Source of the DNA: Stenotrophomonas sp. MMGLT7
GTDB taxonomy: Bacteria; Pseudomonadota; Gammaproteobacteria; Xanthomonadales; Xanthomonadaceae
Length of the DNA stretch: 64,000 nucleotides
NCBI RefSeq assembly: GCF_021168555.1
Contig: NZ_JAJOZS010000010.1
Coordinates: 1 to 64,000 of the forward strand
Reading direction: 5' to 3'
Shown here: positions 55,031-64,000 of the stretch, in pieces
How positions within the stretch are numbered: the stretch's first letter is position 1
Layout of the letters: the number at the start of each line of letters is the position of its first letter
Program-made: the position numbers and the translations under genes
The notes under the pieces: generated by a model
Database searches by the model: none
The model's input: only the letters and a program-made list of their open reading frames with translations
Told to the model about the DNA's origin: nothing

Positions 55031-55510
55031 CGCCGCATTCTAGAGCGTGCGCCGGTATGGAACGTGCGATGGGGAACGCACGGCGGTACCCATCGGCATC
55101 GGCGGCGGCGACCGGCCACGCGCCCTGCGACATGATGTCGCGCGGACTTCCTGCCCACGCGACCATCGGCAGCCTTCCATACCTCGGAGGCTTTTCCACT
55201 CATCCGGAAGCGCCCGTGTGGGTCGGGGCCAACGGACACATCCCGGCATGCCCCCTCCCCGTCCGTGGCCGCTCTCATCGGTCCGCAAACGGGAGGAAGA
55301 TCGCGCAAGACCGGGGGCGGGGAACAAGCCCCCTGTCCGGGGCCGACGACCATGGGTCACCGCAAAAAAGAATCGCCCGGCTGCACGTCAATGTGCTTCA
55401 CCGGGCGATGGGTCACGTCCTTGTCGGCATCCTGCCTCCCCGGCGCGTCCAGCGCCTTGAGGTTTGCGGTCGTGCGTCCTGCACTGGACCGATTGCGACT
55501 TCCTGTCCCG
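55031..55510. other. Spacer with a terminator
   Basis: About 480 bases without a supported gene between HutD and the ComEA-like gene. Only the terminator hairpin at 55,364-55,409 stands out. Confidence 0.5.
55364..55409 (-). terminator. Intrinsic terminator downstream of the ComEA-like gene
   Basis: On the minus strand ATCGCCCGG and CCGGGCGAT form a 9-base stem whose loop has an inner GCAC/GTGC pairing, followed directly by TCTTTTTTG. This is a textbook hairpin plus T-tract, about 100 bases after the gene's stop. Confidence 0.75.
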
Positions 55511-55843
55511 CTACCGTCTTTCCACCGGCTTTGCGGCCGCCGCCTTGGCAGCCTTCGCGGCGGGAGCCTTCCTGGCGCCCACCTCGACCAGATCGCGATT
55601 CCGTTCGGCGGTCTTGAGCCCTATTCCCTTGACCAGCGCCAGTTCCTCGACGCTCTTGAAAGGACCGTGCTCCGTGCGGTAATCGATGATCGCCTGGGCC
55701 TTGGCCGGCCCCACGTTCAGCAACACCCGGTCCAGCTCCGCGGCATCGGCGGTATTGATGTTGACCTTGTCCGCGGCGAAGGCGGTCCCGGTCAGCAGCA
55801 GCGCCAGTGCCAGCGACTTCAACGTCACGGCAAAAGACTTCAT
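55511..55843 (-). CDS. ComEA-like helix-hairpin-helix protein
   Basis: A 110-residue exported DNA-binding protein with a signal peptide (LALALLLTGTAFA-A) and two HhH motifs (VNINTADAAELDRVLLNVGPAKAQAIIDYR and FKSVEELALVKGIGLKTAERNRD). It ends in an Ala/Lys-rich tail. Such proteins bind incoming DNA in the periplasm during natural transformation. A perfect AAGGAG precedes the ATG at 55,843. Confidence 0.92.
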   Translation of the reverse strand: MKSFAVTLKSLALALLLTGTAFAADKVNINTADAAELDRVLLNVGPAKAQAIIDYRTEHGPFKSVEELALVKGIGLKTAERNRDLVEVGARKAPAAKAAKAAAAKPVERR

Positions 55844-55972
55844 GGCAACACTCCTTGTGGCTTGGGATGTATCCGCCGGCTTTCCCGCCGGCCGGATCAG
55901 TGTCCCGCGCCACATGACTGCAGCCTATCGCCCGCCGCCTGCCCAAACAGCCAGTGAATGACGCTTAACGTT

Positions 55973-55988
55973 GTAGGAAAAATCCTAC
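55973..55988. promoter_or_regulatory. GTAGGA/TCCTAC operator-like palindrome
   Basis: GTAGGA-AAAA-TCCTAC, a perfect 6-4-6 dyad in the gap between comEA and the M20 peptidase gene. A -10-like TAGAAT (56,007-56,012) follows at 18 bases, so the dyad overlaps the -35 position of a plus-strand promoter. It may bind a repressor or activator. Confidence 0.45.
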
Positions 55989-56045
55989 CCCCCGGGTGCC
56001 CGGGCGTAGAATTGGTCTTTTCCGAAAGCAAATGCTGGAGCCGCA

Positions 56046-57539
56046 ATGGACAGTGCCAATATCGATCGCTTCGTCGGCGGGAAGTGGGACGACGAGATCG
56101 TTCCCAAGCTGATCGACTACATCGCCATCCCCGCCAAGTCGCCGATGTTCGACGCCGATTGGGTCGCCCACGGCTACATGGACCAGGCGATCGAGCTGAT
56201 GGAGGACTGGGCCAGGGCGCAGCCGATCAAGGGCCTGCAGGTCGAGGTGGTGCGGCTGGAAGGGCGTACCCCATTGATCTTCCTGGAAATCCCGGCCAGC
56301 GGCCCGGAGAGCGGCGAGGACACGGTGCTGCTGTACGGCCACATGGACAAGCAGCCGGAGATGACCGGCTGGGACCCGGACCTGGGACCGTGGAAGCCGG
56401 TGCTGCGCGGCGACAAGCTGTACGGCCGCGGCGGCGCCGACGACGGCTATGCGATCTTCGGCTCGCTGACCTCGATCCTGGCGCTGCAGGAGCAAGGCAT
56501 GCCGCACGCGCGCTGCGTGATCCTGATCGAGGCCTGCGAGGAATCGGGCAGCTACGACCTGCCGGCCTACGTCGACCACCTGGCCGAGCGCATCGGCCAG
56601 CCGTCGCTGGTGGTATGCCTGGATTCGGGCTGCGGCAACTACGAGCAGCTGTGGTGCACCACCTCGCTGCGCGGGCTGACCGGCGGCAACCTGACGGTGA
56701 AGGTGCTGACCGAGGGCGTGCACTCGGGCGATGCCTCCGGCATCGTGCCGTCGAGCTTCCGCCTGCTGCGCCAGCTGCTGTCGCGCATCGAGGACGAAGC
56801 CAGCGGACGCATCCTGCTGGAGGACCTGCACGTCGAGGTGCCGGCCGAGCGGCTGGAACAGGCCAAGCGCTCGGCCGAGGTGCTCGATACCGCCATCTTC
56901 GACAAGTTCCCGCTGGTCGATGGCCTGGAGCCGATGAGCGAGGACCTGACCGAGCTGGTGCTCAACCGCACCTGGCGCCCGGCGCTGTCGGTGACCGGCA
57001 TCGGCGGCATGCCGCCGCTGGAATCGGCCGGCAACGTGCTGCGCCCGGTGACCGCGGTGAAGCTGTCGCTGCGCCTGCCGCCCACCGCCGACGGCAAGCG
57101 CGCGGGCGAGGCGCTCAAGCAAGCGCTGCTGCGCGATCCGCCCAACGGCGCGCAGGTCACCCTGGAGCTGGAGAAGGCCTCCACCGGCTGGAACGCGCCG
57201 GCGATGGCGCCGTGGCTGGAGAAGGCGATCGACGAGGCCAGCCAGGCGTTCTACGGCAAGCCGGCGATGTACATGGGCGAAGGCGGCTCGATCCCGTTCA
57301 TGGGCATGCTCGGCGAGAAGTTCCCGGGCGCCCAGTTCATGATCACCGGCGTGCTCGGCCCGCATTCCAACGCGCACGGCCCCAACGAGTTCCTGCACAT
57401 CCCGATGGGCAAGCGGGTGACCGCCTGCGTGGCCAAGGTGATCGCCGAGCACCACGCCGCCAGCCTGCGCGGGGAGACCAGCGGATCGAAGGTGGCCGCC
57501 GACAGCGGCACCCGCCACGGCGGCCACGGTTGCTGCTGA
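56046..57539 (+). CDS. M20 family metallopeptidase (dipeptidase)
   Basis: A 497-residue zinc peptidase of the carnosinase/CNDP type. Metal and active-site blocks are DTVLLYGHMDKQPE, LYGRGGADDGYAIFGSL, IEACEESGSYDLPAY, VVCLDSGCGNYEQLW, TEGVHSGDASGIVPSSFR and GPHSNAHGPNEFLHI. It ends in an unusual Cys/His tail (GTRHGGHGCC) not needed for the fold, which may bind metal. Confidence 0.92.
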   Translation: MDSANIDRFVGGKWDDEIVPKLIDYIAIPAKSPMFDADWVAHGYMDQAIELMEDWARAQPIKGLQVEVVRLEGRTPLIFLEIPASGPESGEDTVLLYGHMDKQPEMTGWDPDLGPWKPVLRGDKLYGRGGADDGYAIFGSLTSILALQEQGMPHARCVILIEACEESGSYDLPAYVDHLAERIGQPSLVVCLDSGCGNYEQLWCTTSLRGLTGGNLTVKVLTEGVHSGDASGIVPSSFRLLRQLLSRIEDEASGRILLEDLHVEVPAERLEQAKRSAEVLDTAIFDKFPLVDGLEPMSEDLTELVLNRTWRPALSVTGIGGMPPLESAGNVLRPVTAVKLSLRLPPTADGKRAGEALKQALLRDPPNGAQVTLELEKASTGWNAPAMAPWLEKAIDEASQAFYGKPAMYMGEGGSIPFMGMLGEKFPGAQFMITGVLGPHSNAHGPNEFLHIPMGKRVTACVAKVIAEHHAASLRGETSGSKVAADSGTRHGGHGCC

Positions 57540-57544
57540 GGGGC

Positions 57545-57648
57545 TGGGATTCGGGATTTGGGATTCGGGATTCGCAAAGGCGGGGCACTCCTCCCTGCCT
57601 TCGAGGTCCAGCCCATCCCGAATCCCGAATCCCGAATCCCGAATCCGG
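57545..57648. repeat. GGGATTC / GAATCCC inverted repeat
   Basis: Three to four GGGATTC heptamers (57,546-57,574) and four to five GAATCCC heptamers (57,615-57,648) face each other across about 40 bases. They would form a long hairpin just after the M20 gene. This is a known kind of intergenic repeat in Xanthomonadaceae. Confidence 0.9.
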
Positions 57649-57658
57649 CAGATGCTAG

Positions 57659-59737
<2,079 letters not shown>

Positions 59738-59764
59738 GTCGCGCACGGGGTCGCAGGAGCCGTT

Positions 59765-59832
59765 GTAGGAGCGACTTCAGTCGCGATGGGGCGTTACCGG
59801 CAAAGCCCCATCGCGACTGAAGTCGCTCCCAC
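59765..59832. repeat. GTAGGAGCGACTTCAG repeat, copy 2
   Basis: Begins with GTAGGAGCGACTTCAG and ends with a complement of it (CTGAAGTCGCTCCCAC), 68 bases. It lies between the convergent murU and hda genes and could end both transcripts. Confidence 0.9.
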
Positions 59833-59854
59833 GGGAGACCTGCGTGGTCCCGGC

Positions 59855-60556
59855 CTACCCGCTGCGGCCGTCCAGCACCTGCCGCAGGAACGGCACCGTC
59901 ACCCGCCGCTGCGCGGCCAGCGATTCGCGGTCGAGCCGGTCCAGCAGCGCCACCAGTCCGCCGAGCTCGCGCCCGGTACGGGTCAGCAGCCATTCGATCG
60001 CCGCCTCGTCCAGCGCCAGCCCGCGGCGTTGCGCTCGCTCGCGCAATACCTCGGCACGCTGCGCGTCGTCCAGCGGCGAGAGCGCGATGCGGTTGCATTG
60101 CGACAGCCGCGAGCGCAGGTCCGGCAGGCCGAGGCCGAGTGCGTCGGGCATCGCCCGCGCGGTGTACAGCAAGGTGACGCCGGCGCTGCGCGCGCGATTG
60201 TGGAAGTCGAACACTGCCACCTCGTCGTCGCGGTTGCCGGCGATCGCCTCCAGCCCGTCCAGCCCGACCAGGTCGCTGCCCTCCAGCGCTTCCAGCGCCG
60301 CCCGCGCGCGGCCGGCGGCCGCATGCAGCGGCAGGTAGGCGACCGCGCGCCCGGCCTGCTCGGCGTCGGCGCACAGCGCCAGCGCGAGATGGGTCTTGCC
60401 GGTGCCGGCAGGCCCGCTCAGGTAGATCCAGTCGTCGGCCTGGCCCGCGGCGATGGCGCGCAGCTGGGCGATGGCGCCGGCCGGGGCGGCGACGAAGCTG
60501 TCGAAGCGCTGGTCCGGCGGATAGCGCAGCGCCAGCGGCAGTTGCGGAACGCTCAC
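59855..60556 (-). CDS. hda: DnaA inactivator Hda
   Basis: A 233-residue AAA+ protein that, with the beta clamp, switches DnaA-ATP to DnaA-ADP. The N-terminal clamp-binding motif is PQLPLAL, Walker A is GPAGTGKTHLAL, and the arginine-finger region is DLRSRLSQC. It starts with GTG at 60,556, overlapping the perM stop by 4 bases. Confidence 0.95.
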   Translation of the reverse strand: MSVPQLPLALRYPPDQRFDSFVAAPAGAIAQLRAIAAGQADDWIYLSGPAGTGKTHLALALCADAEQAGRAVAYLPLHAAAGRARAALEALEGSDLVGLDGLEAIAGNRDDEVAVFDFHNRARSAGVTLLYTARAMPDALGLGLPDLRSRLSQCNRIALSPLDDAQRAEVLRERAQRRGLALDEAAIEWLLTRTGRELGGLVALLDRLDRESLAAQRRVTVPFLRQVLDGRSG

Positions 60557-61719
60557 GTCGGGTCCGGGCCTTTCGGCAGCTCCACGATCGCCGGCCGCTC
60601 GGGCTTGGCGCCGACCATGATCGCCGGGCCGCCGCCGCTGTACAGGTCGCTCTGGGTGTAGCGCTCGTGCGCGTAGCGCAGCAGCACGTTGAACACCGCC
60701 GCCACCGGCAGCGCCAGCAGCATGCCGAGGAAGCCGAACAGCTGCCCGCCGGCCATCACCGCGAAGATCACCGCCACCGGGTGCAGGCCGATCTTGTCGC
60801 CGACGATGCGCGGGGTGAGCACGTAGCTCTCCAGCAGCTGGCCGACGGTGAAGGTGACGGCCATGCCGATCATCAGGTGCAGGTCGAAGCCGCGCGCCTG
60901 CACCAGCGCGGCCAGCACCGCCAGCACAACGCCGGTGGTGGCGCCCAGGTACGGGATGAAGCTGATCAGCCCGGCGACCAGGCCGATCAGCAGGCCGAGG
61001 TTGAGGCCGGTGACGGACAGGCCGATGGCATAGATCGCGCCCAGCGCCACCATCACCACGAACTGGCCGCGCATGAACGCGCCCAGCACCTCGTTGGATT
61101 CGCTGGCCAGCCGCCCGACGGTGCCGATGTAGCCGCGCGGGATCAGCGAGGCGACGCGCTCGACCAGCTTGTCCCAGTCGCGCAGGAAGTAGAACGTCAG
61201 GATCGGCAGCAGCACCAGGTTGACCACCCAGGTGACCATGGCGAAGCCCGAGCGCGAGACGTAGCCGAACAGGGTCTTGGCGAATCCGCCGGCCTGCTGC
61301 CAGTGGCTGCGCACCCACTGCACCAGGCGCTCCGGGTCCAGCCACGAGGACAGCTGCAGGCCGGTGCGCTGCTCCAGCCACGGCACCGCGGTGGCGATGA
61401 ACCAGTCGCGCCCCTGCGGCAGCGCGTTGACCAGGGTGACGATCTGGCGCTCGATCATCGGCACCAGGATCAGCAGCGCCAGCACCAGCAGCAGGGTCAT
61501 GAGCAGGAACACCAGCGCCACCGCGGCATTGCGCGAGCGCCCGGCGCGCTCGATGCGGTCCACCAGCGGGTCGCCCAGCCAGCCCAGCAGCAGCGCCAGC
61601 ACGAACGGCGTCAGGATCGGCGCCAGCAGGCCGACGATCCACAGCGCCAGCGCCGCCAGCGCGATCCACTTCAGGCGGCGCAGGAACTGGGCGATCTCGG
61701 CTTCGGGGGAAAGTGTCAT
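60553..61719 (-). CDS. perM: AI-2E family transporter (PerM)
   Basis: A 388-residue inner-membrane protein of the AI-2E/PerM group with about eight hydrophobic segments. Blocks are LIPRGYIGTVGRLASESNEVLGAFMRGQF, FIPYLGATTGVVLAVLAAL and ESYVLTPRIVGDKIGLHPVAVIFAVMAGGQL. It is in one unit with DUF2066 and hda. Confidence 0.9.
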   Translation of the reverse strand: MTLSPEAEIAQFLRRLKWIALAALALWIVGLLAPILTPFVLALLLGWLGDPLVDRIERAGRSRNAAVALVFLLMTLLLVLALLILVPMIERQIVTLVNALPQGRDWFIATAVPWLEQRTGLQLSSWLDPERLVQWVRSHWQQAGGFAKTLFGYVSRSGFAMVTWVVNLVLLPILTFYFLRDWDKLVERVASLIPRGYIGTVGRLASESNEVLGAFMRGQFVVMVALGAIYAIGLSVTGLNLGLLIGLVAGLISFIPYLGATTGVVLAVLAALVQARGFDLHLMIGMAVTFTVGQLLESYVLTPRIVGDKIGLHPVAVIFAVMAGGQLFGFLGMLLALPVAAVFNVLLRYAHERYTQSDLYSGGGPAIMVGAKPERPAIVELPKGPDPT

Positions 61720-62810
61720 TTGAGGCGGTACTCCGCGCGCTCGCCTTCGAGGATGATCGGCCCCTCGGTCGGCATCGAGACCGGCTGCAGCGGGCTGTTC
61801 TGGCCCAGCATGCGGTTGAAGCCGGCAAGGCCGGTCAACAGGTCCAGCTCCAGCTCCAGCTGGTTGCCGCTGGCCCGCACCGGGCGGATCGCACGCACCA
61901 CCGAGACCGACTGCAGCGCGGCCGACACTCGCAGGTAGTCGTCGGCCGAGCGGATGCCGCCGATGGTCACCCGGTACAGGCCGGCCGGCCCGGTATCGAC
62001 GACCTTGGCGTAGCGCTTGACCAGCGCATCGGCGGCGCCGTCGGCGCCGGCGGCCATGGCCCGCCTAGCATCGGCATCGCTGCTGGACCAGCGCGACAGC
62101 TCGCGGCCGCCGTCCACGAACACCCAGTCCGCGGTCCAGCCGCCGCCGCTGCGGTACAGCTTGCCCACCAGTTGCATCGGCGGGCTATAGCGGGCCGAGG
62201 CGCGGGCGATGGCGGCGGTGTCCTGGCGCCAGATCGCCCCCACCAGCGCCTGCTCGGCGGCCGAGCCGCCGGGCAGGCCGAGCCGGTAGCCGCGCTCGAT
62301 GGCGCGATCGAGCAGGCTGCGCGCGGCATTGGCCTGCTGCACGCCCACCAGCCGCGGGCCGCTGCCGTCGTCGATGGCCAGCCAGGCCACCGGCTTGGGC
62401 CGCGGCTGCGGCCACACCGGCAGTCCCAACGCCGCGGCCAGGGCATCCACGTCCTCGGGCCGGAAGCGCGCCACCAGCATGGTGCGGAAGCTCGGCGCGC
62501 CGCTGGCCGAGGTGCCCTGGTCCTGGCGGTAGTCGTAGCTGTCCACGTAGTTGCCGGCATTGCGCAGCGCCTGCGCCACGCCCGGCCGGCTCATCACCGC
62601 GCGGTCGCCGGACAGCTTGCCGAGCACGCTGCCCAGCGCGCGCGCCAGCGCGCCGGCACGGTCGGCGTCGGCCTGGCTGTTGACCGGCACCTCGGCGTCG
62701 TAGGCGCCCTGCGCGGCGGCGGCATCGCCTTCGGTACGCAGCTGCGCCAGCGCGGCGCCGGCCGGAAGGCACAGCAAGAGGGTCATCAGCAGGGCAAGAC
62801 TGCGGCGCAT
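61716..62810 (-). CDS. DUF2066 exported protein
   Basis: A 364-residue protein with a signal peptide ([20 protein letters not shown]). The DUF2066 domain fills most of it ([62 protein letters not shown]). This gene usually lies beside perM, hda and purM in gammaproteobacteria. The start at 62,810 fits the signal; a small upstream extension is possible. Confidence 0.88.
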   Translation of the reverse strand: MRRSLALLMTLLLCLPAGAALAQLRTEGDAAAAQGAYDAEVPVNSQADADRAGALARALGSVLGKLSGDRAVMSRPGVAQALRNAGNYVDSYDYRQDQGTSASGAPSFRTMLVARFRPEDVDALAAALGLPVWPQPRPKPVAWLAIDDGSGPRLVGVQQANAARSLLDRAIERGYRLGLPGGSAAEQALVGAIWRQDTAAIARASARYSPPMQLVGKLYRSGGGWTADWVFVDGGRELSRWSSSDADARRAMAAGADGAADALVKRYAKVVDTGPAGLYRVTIGGIRSADDYLRVSAALQSVSVVRAIRPVRASGNQLELELDLLTGLAGFNRMLGQNSPLQPVSMPTEGPIILEGERAEYRLK

Positions 62811-62917
62811 TGCAGGTTCCATCATTCGGATCATCACCGGGAATTGTTGCCCGAATGGCGGCTGGGCGCCAATGCGGACTGTTAAAATCGCCAACTTTCC
62901 ATCACCGGTGCCTGCTT

Positions 62918-63973
62918 GTGACCCCGACGTCTCCTGCGAATCCTCCGCTGACCTACCGTGACGCCGGCGTCGACATCGACGCGGGCAACACGGTGGTCGA
63001 GCGCATCAAGCCCCTGGTCAAGCGCACCTTCCGCCCGGAAGTGATGGGCGGGCTGGGCGGCTTCGGCGCGCTGTTCGACCTGGCCGGCAAGTACCGGGAG
63101 CCGGTGCTGGTCTCGGGCACCGACGGCGTCGGCACCAAGCTCAAGCTGGCCCAGCAGCTCGGCCGCCACGACAGCATCGGCATCGACCTGGTGGGCATGT
63201 GCGTGAACGACGTGCTGGTACAGGGGGCCGAACCGCTGTTCTTCCTGGACTACTTCGCCACCGGCAAGCTGGACGTGGACACCACGGTGGCGGTGGTCGG
63301 CGGCATCGCCCGCGGCTGCGAGCTGGCCGGCTGCGCGCTGATCGGCGGCGAGACCGCGGAGATGCCGGACATGTACGGTCCCGGCGAGTACGACCTGGCC
63401 GGCTTCACCGTGGCGGCGGTGGAGAAGTCGCAGCTGCTCGACGGCAGCCGGGTGAGCCAGGGCGACGTGCTGATCGGCATCGCCTCCTCCGGCCCGCATT
63501 CCAACGGCTACTCGCTGATCCGCAGGATCCTCGAGCGCAGCGGCGCCCCGATGGGCTTCGACCTGGGCGAGTCGACGCTGGAGGACGCGCTGATGGCGCC
63601 CACCGCGCTGTACGTCAAGCCGGTACTGGAACTGCTGCGCCGCCATGGCGTGGACGGCATCCACGGCATGGCCCACATCACCGGCGGCGGCCTGACCGAG
63701 AACATCATCCGCGTGGTGCCGCAGGGCCTGGGGCTGGACATCGCCGCCAGCGCCTGGCCGCAGCCGCCGGTGTTCGCCTGGCTGCAGCAGGCCGGCGCGG
63801 TGGCCGACGCCGAGATGTGGCGCACCTTCAACTGCGGCATCGGCTTCGTGCTGATCGTGCCGCCGGCCCAGGCCGCCGCCATCGGCAACGACCTGGACGG
63901 CCTGGGGCTGCAGAACTGGCAGATCGGCCAGGTGACCGCGACAGGCGGCGGCGAGCGGGTCAGGATCGGCTGA
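62918..63973 (+). CDS. purM: Phosphoribosylformylglycinamidine cyclo-ligase
   Basis: A 351-residue cytosolic AIR synthase of purine synthesis. Blocks are [102 protein letters not shown] and [13 protein letters not shown]. It starts with GTG at 62,918. A -10-like TAAAAT lies about 30 bases upstream (62,883-62,888). Confidence 0.97.
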   Translation: MTPTSPANPPLTYRDAGVDIDAGNTVVERIKPLVKRTFRPEVMGGLGGFGALFDLAGKYREPVLVSGTDGVGTKLKLAQQLGRHDSIGIDLVGMCVNDVLVQGAEPLFFLDYFATGKLDVDTTVAVVGGIARGCELAGCALIGGETAEMPDMYGPGEYDLAGFTVAAVEKSQLLDGSRVSQGDVLIGIASSGPHSNGYSLIRRILERSGAPMGFDLGESTLEDALMAPTALYVKPVLELLRRHGVDGIHGMAHITGGGLTENIIRVVPQGLGLDIAASAWPQPPVFAWLQQAGAVADAEMWRTFNCGIGFVLIVPPAQAAAIGNDLDGLGLQNWQIGQVTATGGGERVRIG

Positions 63974-64000
63974 GTGCCGGCACCGGCCATGATCGCCAGC

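Noticed and set aside
63974..64000. Start of purN after purM
   Set aside because: Only 27 bases remain; an ATG is present, but the few codons do not show the PurN opening.

Overview
The window reads as a chromosomal segment of a member of the Xanthomonadaceae (Lysobacteraceae; Xanthomonas, Stenotrophomonas, Pseudoxanthomonas, Lysobacter or Luteimonas type). The supporting signs are the fused aspartokinase/diaminopimelate decarboxylase, the MurD2-MurL peptidoglycan pair, the EPS-associated MarR-type regulator, the suf operon with its own Rrf2 regulator, the many palindromic repeats with a GTAG end, and strongly GC-rich coding outside one island. The genus cannot be fixed from the sequence alone. 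No rRNA, tRNA or CRISPR array was seen.

Region 1 (1-18,300, all on the minus strand) is a surface-polysaccharide locus of the Wzx/Wzy type. In transcription order it holds an undecaprenyl-phosphate sugar transferase, a MarR-type regulator, an RfaH-like antiterminator, a low-molecular-weight tyrosine phosphatase (Wzb), a tyrosine autokinase (Wzc), UDP-sugar dehydrogenase, an acetyltransferase, Wzx, a glycosyltransferase, an acyltransferase, a broken IS3 element, a glycosyltransferase, Wzy, a GT2 transferase, a nucleotide-sugar epimerase and the start of rfbB. Between rfaH and the phosphatase gene lies a 12-base match to the E. coli ops site that recruits RfaH. From about 490 to 11,000 the DNA is visibly AT-rich, as expected of an exchanged O-antigen/EPS cassette; the switch falls on the rfbB start codon.

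Region 2 (19,300-26,960) has ssb and ispB back to back, an iron locus (AraC regulator, TonB-dependent receptor, Fes-like esterase), and a REP-associated tyrosine transposase (RAYT) lying between its own GTAG repeats, including four tandem units with an exact 104-base period.

Region 3 (26,976-40,954) carries murD2-murL, lysC-lysA, two tandem PhzF-like genes, an amidohydrolase, OsmC, an HU-like protein with a Lys/Ala tail, an M23 peptidase, small conserved proteins, a DJ-1/PfpI protein and a SET-domain lysine methyltransferase. Region 4 (41,063-47,723) is the suf operon (regulator, sufB, an LprI-like gene, sufC, sufD, sufS) behind a near-consensus promoter, followed by GNAT and Rieske genes. 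Region 5 (48,107-52,995) is a probable Fur-controlled operon: PepSY membrane protein, DUF2271, DUF4198, ApbE flavin transferase and a membrane-anchored diflavin reductase.

Region 6 (53,450-63,973) has a four-EF-hand protein, HutD/Ves, ComEA-like protein, an M20 peptidase, a GlsB-type membrane protein, amgK-murU for cell-wall recycling, hda-perM-DUF2066 in one overlapping minus-strand unit, and purM. Together murD2, murL, amgK and murU show a non-E. coli style of peptidoglycan precursor synthesis and recycling. The most interesting items are the ops-like site beside rfaH, the RAYT/REP locus, the flavinylation operon with a candidate acceptor in DUF2271, the SET protein near a histone-like protein, and the internally inverted IS3 remnant.
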